From an uncultured Chloroflexus sp. (GTDB taxonomy: Bacteria > Chloroflexota > Chloroflexia > Chloroflexales > Chloroflexaceae): 64,000 nucleotides of DNA. Made by a program: the position numbers and the translations under genes. This document shows positions 11,854 to 21,439 of the stretch, one piece after another. Location of the stretch: positions 16,844 through 80,843 of the forward strand of contig NZ_CALFBQ010000016.1 of the NCBI RefSeq assembly GCF_937951745.1, in the 5' to 3' direction. Within the stretch, counting starts at the first letter, position 1. Each line of letters starts with the position of its first letter. Below the pieces are notes generated by a model that saw nothing but the letters and a program-made list of their open reading frames with translations, had not been told where the DNA came from and did no database searches.

Positions 11854-12018
11854 AGTGCCCTCGAAAAAGATGACAAGTCATTCATTTCAGAATGGTATTG
11901 TACGGTGGAGCGGGCCGAGCGTCAAATGACGGCAGAAACCGAGAAGAGGGCCGTGATACGCCACCCAAAGCCTATGGTAGAATAGGCAAACACATACAGG
12001 CAGTGCAGAGGGGCAACT

Positions 12019-13080
12019 ATGACACCCATCATTCAACTCGGTCTCGGCGGCGTAGGGCGCGCGCTAGCACGCCAGATCCTCGCTGTAGCGCCTGCCATTC
12101 GCCGTCGGTACGGGATTGATCTTCGTTATGTGGCTGTGGTAGACAGTCGCGGCGCAATAGCCGGCGATCCGGCCTTAAGTGAAGAGCAGGTGCGCCAAAT
12201 TCTCGCCGTGAAAGAGGCCGGCAACGGGATTGATAGCCTTGCCGGCGCCATCGTTGACCGGCACTGGATCGAGCTACTCCCCGCCGCGATGGCGGTTGTC
12301 GTAGATGTGACGGCAGCTAGTGGCCATGCTGCACCATTGGCGGCAGCCATCTCGGCTGGGCATCGGGTGGTGTTGGCGAACAAACGGCCACTGTGCGAAG
12401 GATATGATCTCTTTGCCGCCTTGACCGAGCGAGGCGCAACCCGCTACGAAGCAACTGTTGGCGCCGGGTTGCCGGTGATAAGCACGTTGCAAAGCCTGCT
12501 CGATAGCGGCGATGAAGTGGTCTGCATTGAGGCGGCACTGAGCGGTACGCTCGGCTTTCTAATGAGCGAGCTGGAAGCGGGAAGCAGCTTTGCCGACGCG
12601 GTGCGCACGGCGTACCGCTTGGGCTATACCGAGCCGGATCCGCGCGATGACCTGAGCGGCGCTGATGTAGCGCGCAAAGCGTTGATTCTGGCCCGCACCT
12701 GTGGGAACCATCTGCCGGCTGAGGCGGTGATCGCTGAACCGCTCTTCCCGCCCCATCTGGCTAACGTGAGTGTCGCCGAGTTCCTCCAGCGCCTCAGCGA
12801 GGCGGAAGAGGAGATGATGAGTCGATTGGCTGCAGCGCGCGCCAACGGCAACGTCTTGCGGTACATCACGCGGATTACGCCAGAGAGCGTCGAAGTCGGG
12901 TTGCGCGAAATCGCCGCCAACCATCCGTTGGCCAGCTTGAGCGGCCCAGATAATCTGATCAGCTTTACCACCCGCCGCTATCACGACCGGCCACTGGTCG
13001 TGCGCGGGCCGGGGGCCGGCGTCGAAGTCACGGCAGCCGGCGTGTTGAGTGACATTATTGCTACTGCGCGAGAATTATGA
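12019..13080 (+). CDS. hom: Homoserine dehydrogenase (short form, no ACT domain)
   Basis: A 353-residue enzyme that reduces aspartate semialdehyde to homoserine, feeding threonine and methionine synthesis. The dinucleotide-binding loop is GLGGVGRAL (residues 8-16). The catalytic-domain signature LGYTEPDPRDDLSGADVARK (residues about 208-227) carries the conserved aspartates and lysine. It stops about where the catalytic domain ends, so the C-terminal ACT domain used for threonine feedback in longer homologues is missing. The ATG follows AGAGGGGCAACT. Its stop codon overlaps the start of the add remnant (ATGA at 13077-13080), so the two were one operon. Confidence 0.92.
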   Translation: MTPIIQLGLGGVGRALARQILAVAPAIRRRYGIDLRYVAVVDSRGAIAGDPALSEEQVRQILAVKEAGNGIDSLAGAIVDRHWIELLPAAMAVVVDVTAASGHAAPLAAAISAGHRVVLANKRPLCEGYDLFAALTERGATRYEATVGAGLPVISTLQSLLDSGDEVVCIEAALSGTLGFLMSELEAGSSFADAVRTAYRLGYTEPDPRDDLSGADVARKALILARTCGNHLPAEAVIAEPLFPPHLANVSVAEFLQRLSEAEEEMMSRLAAARANGNVLRYITRITPESVEVGLREIAANHPLASLSGPDNLISFTTRRYHDRPLVVRGPGAGVEVTAAGVLSDIIATAREL

Positions 13081-13626
13081 ATTCGCTTGCCGAAACTGCC
13101 ACTAGCCCACAACCGATTGCCCGCGATCTGCCGTTGATCGACCTGCATCGCCATCTCGATGGCAATGTCCGGCTGACGACGATCCTTGATCTAGCCGGCG
13201 CCTATAGCATTCACCTGCCGGCAGATACAGTCGAAGGGTTGCGTCCGTATGCGCACATCCAAGGCGTCGCCGCTTCGGTGATGGACTTTATCGCCCGCTT
13301 TGAGTTGCTCAAGCTGATCTGCGTTGACGAAGATACCGTTGCTCGGATTAGGGTGCCCGACCAGTAATGTGCAAACCCCAACCGTCAGCAGGTACGATAC
13401 ACACCCGTTACCGCAACTGTTGCGCGCCGGTCTGCACATCACCCTTAACAGCGATGATCCCGGCATCAGCGCAATCGATGTGCCGCACGAATATCGAGTA
13501 GCTCGTGACCGGCTCGGCCTGAGCACCGCCGAATTACACACCGTGCAAGCCAACGCACTTGCGGCAGCTTTCATTAACGATGAGCACTGGGCAGCATTGC
13601 CGGCCAACGCGCAGCACCGCGGATGA
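13077..13626 (+). pseudogene. add: Adenosine deaminase remnant with internal deletion
   Basis: The first part (13077-13367, 96 codons) begins like adenosine deaminase with the metal-binding DLHRHLDGN motif and runs to a stop after VARIRVPDQ. The second part continues in another frame from about 13345 with LGCPTSNVQT, HITLNSDDPGISAIDV and the family's C-terminal end, stopping at 13626. Intact enzymes have roughly 330-350 residues; here about 150 central residues are gone, including the third metal histidine region and the catalytic glutamate, and the join is out of frame. So the gene is broken by a deletion and cannot make active deaminase. Its start is coupled to hom by ATGA. Confidence 0.85.
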
Positions 13627-13978
13627 ATACGCACTACCGGCTTATGGTTCAGGTTCACGCACCAAGCTGTCATTGCAAGGGAGCGGCGGCACCCAGCGCG
13701 TCTAGGTATCGCCCGACCGACGCAATCTCCCGTTTTAGCGGAATGAATGCCTGAGCGGTGTAGTTCTGCTCGCACGGAGGATCGCTGCGCCGCGCGCGGA
13801 CAGAGCAGCGATCTGCCCCTCTGGGCAGCGCACAATGACAGGCAGGGGGTGGCGCGTATCATCAAGCATGCTCTCACGGCAGAGTTGGCCTAACCCTACT
13901 TGAGTTTTATGACGCGGCGTGTTACACTGTGACGCACAGCGGCATCTTTTTTCACTCCCGCCAGACAGGAGTCTTGCA
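13627..13978. repeat. Dispersed repeat between the add remnant and the aldehyde dehydrogenase gene
   Basis: From about 13668 to 13850 the sequence contains CATTGCAAGGGAGCGGCGGCACCCAGCGCG and, near the far end, GCGCACAATGACAGG, which look like the two ends of the element also found between nuoM and nuoL (cf. GCGGCACCCAACGCGG near 39447). No gene is seen. The last 80 bases hold the probable promoter at 13900-13928. Confidence 0.5.
13900..13928 (+). promoter_or_regulatory. Candidate promoter of the aldehyde dehydrogenase gene
   Basis: TTGAGT (13900-13905), a 17-base spacer and TACACT (13923-13928) match four of six positions each. The distance to the start codon at 13979 is about 45 bases from the expected transcript start. 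Confidence 0.45.
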
Positions 13979-15511
13979 ATGAGGCACGAACACTCCCCGG
14001 AAGGGTTACCCCACTATGACCAGTACATCGACGGCGACTGGCAGCCGGCGAGCAACGGTCAGACTTTCACCGTCTTTGATCCGGCAAACGGCCAGCCGCT
14101 GGCCATCTGCGCCAGCGCGACTCATGCCGATGTGGATCGAGCGATTGCCGCCGCTCGCGCCGCGTTTGATCAGGGTCCGTGGCCACATACCAGCCCGGCG
14201 CGCCGGGCCGACATTTTACATGCGATTGCCGATGCACTCGAAGCGCGCAATTTTGAGCTAGCCGAGATCGAATCACGCGATGCCGGCGTACCGCTGCGCA
14301 AAACGACTTACAACGACATTACCCTCGGCCTTGAAATCTTGCGCGGTTGCGCCGAGATGGCGCGCAAGCACCCGTATGAACCACTGCCATGGACTGATTT
14401 ACCCACGGTGTCGTGGAATTTTGTCTGGCGCGAACCGATCGGCGTCTGCGCCCAGATCATTCCGTGGAACTATGCCTTCTGCATGGCGGCGTGGAAGCTC
14501 GGCCCGGCGCTGGCCACCGGCAATACCGTCGTCTTTAAGCCCTCGTCGCTAGCCCCGCTCAGTACCATCGCCATCTTCCAGACCATTCACGAACTGAACC
14601 TACTGCCGAAAGGGGTCGTCAATCTCGTACTCGGCCCCGGCAGCGAAGTTGGCGAGTACTTGGCCGCCCATCCAGCGGTTGACAAAGTCGCCTTCACTGG
14701 TAGCACCGAAGTCGGGCGCAAGATTATGGCGCTGGCAGCGCCGCAGATCAAACGGGTGACGCTCGAATTGGGCGGCAAGAACGCGATGATTGTGCTGCCC
14801 GACGCTGACCTCGATCTAGTAGTTGATGGCGTGTTGTGGGGTGCGTTTTACCATTCTGGCCAATTGTGCGAAGCCGGTTCACGCCTGCTTTTGCCGCGCA
14901 GCCTGCACGACACGGTGGTCGAACGGTTGGTTGAGCGGGTGCGGGGGATGAAGATTGGTGATCCGATGGATTTGGAGACCGACATTGGCCCGCTGATCAG
15001 CGAACGGCAACGTGAGAAGGTTGAGCGCTACATCGCGATTGGCCGCGAAGAGGGGGCGACGGTCGCGATCGGCGGTGGTAGACCGTTGGGTGAAGTGTTT
15101 GTCAACGGTTATTATGTCGAACCGACCATCTTCACCGGCGTGCAGCCCGAGATGCGTATTGCCCGCGAAGAGATTTTTGGGCCGGTGCTAGCCGTGCTCG
15201 CCTACGACGAGATCGGCGAGGCGATCCGGATCGCGAATGACAGTATCTACGGCCTTGCCGCCTCGGTATGGTCACGTGATCTGCAACAGGCGCTAGCCGT
15301 CGCCCAACGCATCCGCGCCGGCACCGTCTGGATCAACGAGCACCACGTGCTCAACCCGCGTGCGCCGTTCGGCGGTTATCGCCAGAGCGGGTTTGGTCGC
15401 GAAATGGGCCAATACGGTCTCGATGAGTATACTGAAGTGAAGCATATTCACGTCGATCTGATGCAACGGCGGCAAGGCCGGCTATGGTGGGATACGTTGT
15501 TGCCCGAATGA
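13979..15511 (+). CDS. Aldehyde dehydrogenase (NAD(P)+-dependent)
   Basis: A 510-residue member of the ALDH superfamily, close in look to betaine or other aliphatic aldehyde dehydrogenases. ATG 13979 is preferred over the in-frame upstream codon at 13919 because ACAGGAG sits seven bases before it. The cofactor-binding loop FTGSTEVGRKIM, the general-base glutamate in LELGGKNAMIV and the catalytic cysteine in YHSGQLCEAGS are all present. It oxidises an aldehyde to the acid in the cytoplasm. Substrate cannot be told from sequence. It is followed by the radical SAM gene after 38 bases and may be co-transcribed with it. Confidence 0.9.
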   Translation: MRHEHSPEGLPHYDQYIDGDWQPASNGQTFTVFDPANGQPLAICASATHADVDRAIAAARAAFDQGPWPHTSPARRADILHAIADALEARNFELAEIESRDAGVPLRKTTYNDITLGLEILRGCAEMARKHPYEPLPWTDLPTVSWNFVWREPIGVCAQIIPWNYAFCMAAWKLGPALATGNTVVFKPSSLAPLSTIAIFQTIHELNLLPKGVVNLVLGPGSEVGEYLAAHPAVDKVAFTGSTEVGRKIMALAAPQIKRVTLELGGKNAMIVLPDADLDLVVDGVLWGAFYHSGQLCEAGSRLLLPRSLHDTVVERLVERVRGMKIGDPMDLETDIGPLISERQREKVERYIAIGREEGATVAIGGGRPLGEVFVNGYYVEPTIFTGVQPEMRIAREEIFGPVLAVLAYDEIGEAIRIANDSIYGLAASVWSRDLQQALAVAQRIRAGTVWINEHHVLNPRAPFGGYRQSGFGREMGQYGLDEYTEVKHIHVDLMQRRQGRLWWDTLLPE

Positions 15512-15549
15512 CCGCGACGGTCACGCTCAATTGAGGTAATCATATCACC

Positions 15550-16722
15550 ATGACAACGGGTATCACCCTCAACTTGCAACGCCATTATCTCACCATCGCC
15601 GAGCACATGCGCACGATTATCTCATTCGATGGCGAGGGCCGCCCGATCGTGGCGTTTCGCCACGGCGCCAACTACATGCGCGGTCTCAGCGGCGAGGTCT
15701 TGCGCAAGCGGGTGCTCGCCCCCGGCCAAAAAGAACGGCGCAAGCTCGACGACGCCGAGCGACGCACGATCTTGGCTGAACTGCTGGCTGAGACCGAACG
15801 GATGATCGAGCAGATCGAAACCACAGCGCCGCTGGAGGCGTGCAACTGGCTTGAGCGGATCCGGCGCTGGGATGTTGAGCGGCTCGAAGCTGAGCGCGAG
15901 CGGTTTCGCTCCGTCTACAAGCCAATCAGTATCTTGCCGCCGGATCAGTATCGCGCACTGGTGTTGCAAGCGACTGAGGGTTGTAGCTGGAACCGCTGCC
16001 ATTTTTGCACGTTTTACCGCGATCGCGCCTTTCGCATTCATGCACCGGCCTCGTTTCGCGACCATATTCAGCGGGTGAAAGAGTTTGTCGGGGCCGGTTT
16101 AGGGTTACGGATGGCGATCTTTCTCGGTGATGCCAATGCGTTGATTATCCCGCAGCCGCGCCTGCGCGAGCTGTTGCAGGTCGTGCATGAGGAATTTACC
16201 ATCGGCCCTGAGGCTAACTTCAAAGGCATTTACGCCTTTCTCGACATTTTTGGCGCAGAACGCAAAATGCTGGCCGAATACCGCGAACTGGCCGCCGCTG
16301 GCGTGCGCCGGATCTACCTTGGGCTAGAGAGCGGTGACGAGACGGTCTTTCGCCTCTTGAACAAACCGGGCTCACCGGCGGAAGCGATCGAAGCGGTGCG
16401 CACGATCAAAGCTGCCGGGATTGCGGTCGGCATAATCTTGCTGGTCGGGGCCGGCGGCGAACGATTTGCCGCCGAACACGTGCAGCATTCGCTAGCGGTA
16501 CTAGCAGCGATGCCGCTCGGCCCGGATGATATCGTCTATCTTTCACCCCTGATCGTCCCGCCTGACAGCCCGTACCTTGCCCAACTACAGGCGTATGGCA
16601 GCTCCCCGTTGCCCGAAACCGCCATCAACCGCCAACTCGAAGAACTCAAACGCGGCGCGCGCGCGGTGGTCAGCCCCGGCACAAAAGTAGTGATTTACCA
16701 TATCGAAGAATTTGTGTATTGA
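15550..16722 (+). CDS. Radical SAM protein with a C-x4-C-x2-C cluster motif
   Basis: A 390-residue radical S-adenosylmethionine protein of the B12-free type. The iron-sulfur motif reads GCSWNRCHFC (residues about 145-154), so spacing is Cx4Cx2C instead of the commonest Cx3Cx2C. Later features fit the partial TIM barrel: IYLGLESGDETVFRLLNKPG binds SAM/ribose and GIILLVGAGGE follows. The N-terminal 130 residues hold no known domain, and there is no C-terminal SPASM extension. The substrate is unknown. It lies upstream of the cyclase / peptide / HEAT cluster (131-base gap), so a link to the small RiPP-leader-like protein is possible but unproven. Confidence 0.82.
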   Translation: MTTGITLNLQRHYLTIAEHMRTIISFDGEGRPIVAFRHGANYMRGLSGEVLRKRVLAPGQKERRKLDDAERRTILAELLAETERMIEQIETTAPLEACNWLERIRRWDVERLEAERERFRSVYKPISILPPDQYRALVLQATEGCSWNRCHFCTFYRDRAFRIHAPASFRDHIQRVKEFVGAGLGLRMAIFLGDANALIIPQPRLRELLQVVHEEFTIGPEANFKGIYAFLDIFGAERKMLAEYRELAAAGVRRIYLGLESGDETVFRLLNKPGSPAEAIEAVRTIKAAGIAVGIILLVGAGGERFAAEHVQHSLAVLAAMPLGPDDIVYLSPLIVPPDSPYLAQLQAYGSSPLPETAINRQLEELKRGARAVVSPGTKVVIYHIEEFVY

Positions 16723-16852
16723 CAAGCATCGGCGTATTACTGCAACTCACCAATTGGGCTGCCAATCCCGGCTTGCCTCTGCTATAATGAAAGCGATACG
16801 CAGTAATGATCGCTTGCTAACTAAGCTATCCATACACAGGATCGGCCTGCCG

Positions 16853-19800
16853 ATGTCTGAGCACCGATTCATCCAGATCGATCGCAACCGCATTGCCCGC
16901 TACCTCGGCGCTGCGCAGGCACAGGCGCTGCTCGATGGCAACATGCGGCCCCACGAACTGTATGCCGCTTGCGCCTACCTTGCTAATGTCCAATACGCTC
17001 TGACGACCTACCTCCCGCGCCGGTTAGTTGCGTATCGGTTAGCCACGACTGATGACCAACCGTGGGTAGAATGGGTTGACGGCTCGCTGCTCTTCGCTGA
17101 TGTGAGCGGTTCCACCGCCTTGGCCGAACGACTGAGCAGCCTTGGCCGCGAAGGGGCCGAGATTGTCACCGACACGCTCAACACCTACTTCGGGGCCTTG
17201 ATTCGCCGCATCCAACAGGCCGGCGGCGATCTGATCACGTTTGGCGGCGATGCGCTGCTCGTGCTCTTTACCGGCCCCGATCACGCCAACACGGCAACGG
17301 TGGTAGCCCGTGACATGCTAGAGGCGCAAGCCGGCTTCGTGCGCGAAGTGCCGGGAATCGGATCGTTTCCGTTCACGATGCACATCGGGGTCGAGAGTAG
17401 CCGGGTGGCGCTCGTCAGCGCCGGACGGCCAGAGTCGCTGCGCTATAGCGCGATGGGAGCCTGCGTTGAGCGAGTTGCTCGCGCTGAGGAGTTAGGTGGA
17501 CGCGGTGAGATTGTGCTCGGCCCGCAGGCATGGGCGATGATTGAGGGGCGCGCCCAAGGTGAGATGCTTACCGACGGTTATGCAAAATTGCATGCGATTA
17601 GTGGCGATACACCCCACACACCGCCGCCTTCCCATGCCAATCCGCCGCCGCCGAGCCGTGATACCGCCCTTCATTTGATCTGGACGCTGGAACGGCCCAG
17701 TCCATACTTACCGCCGACTCTGGTTGACCGGATCATGATAGAACCACGGCGGCCTCAACTGGAAGCCGATCTGCGTCCAGTCTCAATCTTGTTTGCGCAG
17801 ATTGAAGGCTTAGCGCCACTGGTCGAGTCGTTGCCGCCCGCCACCATGGCGCAGGTCATCGACGCCGTTTGGCGCGTCTGTTTCACGGCGATCGAACATT
17901 ACGGCGGTTCTGTCAATAAAATTGACTTAGCGACCGAAGGCAGCAAGCTGCTGGCTACCTTTGGCGCGCCAGTTGCCCAAGAAGATCATCACGAACGCGC
18001 GGCGCGGGCTGCGCTCGATTTGCAGCGCGCCTTCCATACCCTGACCACCGCCCAACCGGCCGGCATCGCGCTCAATCGCTTGCGCCTACGGATCGGCTTG
18101 AATAGTGGAACCGTTTTTGCCGGCAATGTTGGCGATGTTGAGCGCAAAGAATACACCGTCATGGGTGACGCGGTGAATGTCGCGGCGCGGGTGATGGCAC
18201 ATAGCAATTGGGGTGAAATCCGAGCGACAACTCCATTTGCGGTTAGCATCGGCACCACGATGGTCTTTGCCGACTCACGTTCGGTCAGCGCGCGCGGCAA
18301 ACGCGAACCGCTCGAACTATTGCGCTTGATCGGCGAACGTGAAGCGCCTACGCCGCAATTCCACCATGCGATTGTTGGCCGGCGGCACGAACTGGTGTGG
18401 CTGCGCGAACGTCTAGAACTGGCGTTAACCGGTTACGGCCGTGTCGTGCGTATCAGCGGCGAAGCAGGCATTGGCAAAACGCGACTTGCCGCCGAGCTAT
18501 TGGTGACAGGGGCACCCCGCACGGCCAAGATCGTGACGGTACGTTGCTTATCATACCAGCAAAGCACACCATACGCGCCATGGAGCGATGCGATGCAGGC
18601 GCTGTGCTCGATCCCCGCCGGCGCCGATCAGGCAACGCGGGCCGCCCAGTTGCGACAGGCCCTCGCCGCCGCTGCAATCGCCGATGATTGGATGCCGATT
18701 GTAGCCGATTTGGTCAAGCTGGATATTGATGACAACCCGTTAACGCGCACGCTTGACCCAAAACAACGGCAGGAACGCCGATTTGAGATTATCCGTTCCA
18801 TCATCCTCGCTATGGCTGCTACACGCGGCCTGATCCTCGTGTTTGACAATTTGCAATGGGCCGACCGGATCTCACTTGATCTCTGGCGCTATATCGCAAG
18901 TGCGGTAGCGCAAGCGCCGATCTTCTTGTTCGGCTTACACCGCGACACCTTGTACTGGGATAACGATCCGCTAGCCGACAAAGCCGAGGTGCTCACGCTG
19001 ACCGAACTGCCGGCCAGCAATAGCGCAGCGCTGATTGCCGCTATTCCCGCCGGCGCTCAGATCGATCCGCAGGTGCAAGCGCAGATCATCGCCCGCGCCG
19101 CCGGCAATCCGCTCTTCATCGAAGAATTGGTGCGGGCCGTGCAACACGGTAACACAGCGCTCGACGAGCTGCCCGACAGCTTGAGCGGCTTGCTATTAGC
19201 TCGCATCGACCAGCTTGACGAACGTTCACGGGTATTGCTGCGGGTGGCCGCCGTGGTCGGCCAGCGCTTTCCACTGCCGGTACTGCAATCGGTTTATGGC
19301 GAAGACACGCGCTGGCTGATCGAACATGTCAGCCAGCTCGACGCGCAAGAATTGACCCTGCTCGAACGCGAAGCTCCTGAACGGGTTCACACCTTCCGCC
19401 ATGCGTTGCTGCACGAAGTCACCTATCAAAGTATGCTCTTCGCTCGCCGGCGTGAACTGCACCGGCGAATCGGCGAATATCTTGAACAACGGTATGCACG
19501 TGAGCTGAACCAGCTCCGGCACGATGTGAGCAACGCGCGCCAGTTCCAGTATGTGCAGATCGGGCGCAACGGACCGATGGCGACCCGCGCCGTCCGCGCT
19601 ATTGCGAGCCCGATCTTCCTGTTGGCACATCACTACCGGTTGAGCGACGCCCCGGAACGGGCGATTCAATACCTCTTGCTAGCCGGTCATTTGGCCCGCG
19701 ACGAATACGCCAACGAACAAGCAATCACCTATTATCGCTGGGCGCTTGACATTATTGGTGAACGGGGCGACGATCCGCGGCTGTGGGAAGCGATGGAGGC

Positions 19801-21181
19801 GCTCGGCGACACCTTGGCGGCGATTGGCCAGTACGATGAAGCACAGCAGACGTACCAACGTTTACTAGCGTTAGGCAACGATCGCTTGCCGCCAGTCGTA
19901 CAGGCTGAGACGTTGCGTTCGTGGGGAGCGGCGCTCGAAAAGCAAGGACATTATCAAGAGGCGCTGGAGCGTTTGCGTAGCGCAGAAGCGATCGCTAGCG
20001 CGGCGATCAACCACACGCCGCCGTTGTTGCTAGCGGCGATTGCCGCCGATCTGGCCCAGACCCTCACCCGGCTGTCAGCATTTGACGAAGCGCTGGCGAT
20101 GTGCGAAGCCGGTTTGGCCCGTATCCGCAACGATCAACGCAGCATCGAGGATGAACGGATCGAGGCGGAACTTCAGCAGCAATTGGGTGTGATTTATGGC
20201 ATGCGCGGACGCTACGATCTGGCCCGCTACCACTTTTTGAATGCGTTAAGCGTGCAAGAAGCGATTGACGACATCTACGGCTGCGCTCGCACCTACAACA
20301 ATCTCGGCTACTTAGAGCAGTTGCAGAGCAACTATGCGGCAGCGGTCGAACTCTATGCCCACGCTGAAGAGCTGGCACGCAAGGTCAGCGCGAAATACGC
20401 CCTTTCCAGCGCGTTATTAAATGTGGCTTACGCTCATTACCGGCTGGCCAACTACGATGCCGCCGAAGCAGCGTGCCACGACGCGCTAGCGCTGTGCGAA
20501 GAGATGGGTGATCAGCTAGGGATGGCCCAAGCCGATGATACGCTCGGCATTATTGCCTATGCGCGCGGCGATTATCAGCGCGCGCTACAGGTTTATCAGC
20601 AAGCATTACCCATCTATGCCAAACAGGACAACCAGTACCAATACGGGAATACGCTCGCAATGGCGGCGCTGGCCGCCATTGCCAACGGCGATCCCGCAAC
20701 CGGTCTTACTTACGCCAATCAGGCTTACCACATCGGCAATCAGATTCAAGTGCCGCAGTTAACGGTCGAAGCCCTCTGCGCAACGGGGGAAGCGCTCTTG
20801 GCCCAAGCCTGCCAAGCTGGGCAGAGCGATGAACGCGAGCAATTGCTGCAAACCGCCGCCGATCATGCGGCACGTGCAGCGGCACTCGCCGAACAGATTG
20901 GTAGCCGGTTTGATCATGCGGTAGCTTTGCGCCTGAGCGGTGAAATTGCCGCTGAACGCAATGAACCATTTAGCGACTACTTCACGCGCGCGATGGATAT
21001 CTTTGCGACGATTAATTGTCGCTTTGAACACGCCTGCGCTGCGGCCCGCTTTGGCAATGCCTTGCAACGTCGCAACCTTCCAGCAGCTCATCCGTATCTA
21101 GAATTGGCCCGAAATGAATTGACCACAATTGGCGCCAACGGTGAACTTCGCCGGCTGGCCAAACAAGCAGGGGAGGTGTAA
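16853..21181 (+). CDS. Soluble-adenylyl-cyclase-like protein (two class III cyclase domains, ATPase, TPR)
   Basis: About 1,442 residues from the ATG at 16853; the frame is open to 16712 but that overlaps the radical SAM gene. Order of domains: class III cyclase C1 (residues about 75-260) with metal aspartates in FADVSGSTAL (Asp83) and FGGDALLVLF (Asp133); a second cyclase domain C2 (about 303-500) where the first aspartate is replaced (LFAQIEG) but the end EYTVMGDAVNVAARV is conserved; an AAA-type ATPase with P-loop GEAGIGKTRL (about 535-545) and LILVFDNLQWADR as Walker B; then from about 930 to the end TPR helices. This is the arrangement of mammalian sAC, where C1 and C2 form one active site. 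It probably makes cAMP; stimulation by bicarbonate is plausible from the family but not shown here. Confidence 0.85.
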   Translation: MSEHRFIQIDRNRIARYLGAAQAQALLDGNMRPHELYAACAYLANVQYALTTYLPRRLVAYRLATTDDQPWVEWVDGSLLFADVSGSTALAERLSSLGREGAEIVTDTLNTYFGALIRRIQQAGGDLITFGGDALLVLFTGPDHANTATVVARDMLEAQAGFVREVPGIGSFPFTMHIGVESSRVALVSAGRPESLRYSAMGACVERVARAEELGGRGEIVLGPQAWAMIEGRAQGEMLTDGYAKLHAISGDTPHTPPPSHANPPPPSRDTALHLIWTLERPSPYLPPTLVDRIMIEPRRPQLEADLRPVSILFAQIEGLAPLVESLPPATMAQVIDAVWRVCFTAIEHYGGSVNKIDLATEGSKLLATFGAPVAQEDHHERAARAALDLQRAFHTLTTAQPAGIALNRLRLRIGLNSGTVFAGNVGDVERKEYTVMGDAVNVAARVMAHSNWGEIRATTPFAVSIGTTMVFADSRSVSARGKREPLELLRLIGEREAPTPQFHHAIVGRRHELVWLRERLELALTGYGRVVRISGEAGIGKTRLAAELLVTGAPRTAKIVTVRCLSYQQSTPYAPWSDAMQALCSIPAGADQATRAAQLRQALAAAAIADDWMPIVADLVKLDIDDNPLTRTLDPKQRQERRFEIIRSIILAMAATRGLILVFDNLQWADRISLDLWRYIASAVAQAPIFLFGLHRDTLYWDNDPLADKAEVLTLTELPASNSAALIAAIPAGAQIDPQVQAQIIARAAGNPLFIEELVRAVQHGNTALDELPDSLSGLLLARIDQLDERSRVLLRVAAVVGQRFPLPVLQSVYGEDTRWLIEHVSQLDAQELTLLEREAPERVHTFRHALLHEVTYQSMLFARRRELHRRIGEYLEQRYARELNQLRHDVSNARQFQYVQIGRNGPMATRAVRAIASPIFLLAHHYRLSDAPERAIQYLLLAGHLARDEYANEQAITYYRWALDIIGERGDDPRLWEAMEALGDTLAAIGQYDEAQQTYQRLLALGNDRLPPVVQAETLRSWGAALEKQGHYQEALERLRSAEAIASAAINHTPPLLLAAIAADLAQTLTRLSAFDEALAMCEAGLARIRNDQRSIEDERIEAELQQQLGVIYGMRGRYDLARYHFLNALSVQEAIDDIYGCARTYNNLGYLEQLQSNYAAAVELYAHAEELARKVSAKYALSSALLNVAYAHYRLANYDAAEAACHDALALCEEMGDQLGMAQADDTLGIIAYARGDYQRALQVYQQALPIYAKQDNQYQYGNTLAMAALAAIANGDPATGLTYANQAYHIGNQIQVPQLTVEALCATGEALLAQACQAGQSDEREQLLQTAADHAARAAALAEQIGSRFDHAVALRLSGEIAAERNEPFSDYFTRAMDIFATINCRFEHACAAARFGNALQRRNLPAAHPYLELARNELTTIGANGELRRLAKQAGEV

Positions 21182-21182
21182 C

Positions 21183-21401
21183 ATGTCACAGTCAGCCGTT
21201 GAGCAGGTAATTGGTCGCGCTGTCATTGATGCTGAGTTTCGTGCCCAACTGATCGCTGATGCCCGTGTAGCCTGCGCCGGCTATGATCTCACGGAAGAAG
21301 AGTTGGAAGCGCTGGAACGGCTTGATGCCGAGAGCTTGCAAGCCTTTGCCGGTAAACTTGACCCGCGCCTGTCGAAGAGCGCCGGTCGCGGCTTTTTCTA
21401 A
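21183..21401 (+). CDS. RiPP-leader-like small protein (Franean1_4349-like)
   Basis: A 72-residue acidic protein beginning MSQSAVEQVIGRAVIDAEFR, with AGYDLTEEELEALERLD in the middle and ending PRLSKSAGRGFF. This helical pattern is that of Nif11/NHLP-type leader peptides and of the short family annotated as Franean1_4349-type RiPP precursors. GGGGAGG is placed at the right distance from the ATG, and the cyclase stop codon ends one base before it, so it is tightly coupled to the cyclase gene. No obvious modified core (Cys, Ser or Thr cluster) is visible, only a basic Ser-rich tail. It may be a precursor peptide or simply a small regulatory partner. Assignment rests on recalled family consensus. 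Confidence 0.65.
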   Translation: MSQSAVEQVIGRAVIDAEFRAQLIADARVACAGYDLTEEELEALERLDAESLQAFAGKLDPRLSKSAGRGFF

Positions 21402-21439
21402 ACAATCCAAGGTGAGTGCCACTGTCAAGGAATGACGAT

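Noticed and set aside
16783..16788. TATAAT before the cyclase gene as a promoter
   Set aside because: No -35 hexamer at a usual distance; the TTGACA at 16719-16724 is too far away (58 bases). Listed here only as a possibility.
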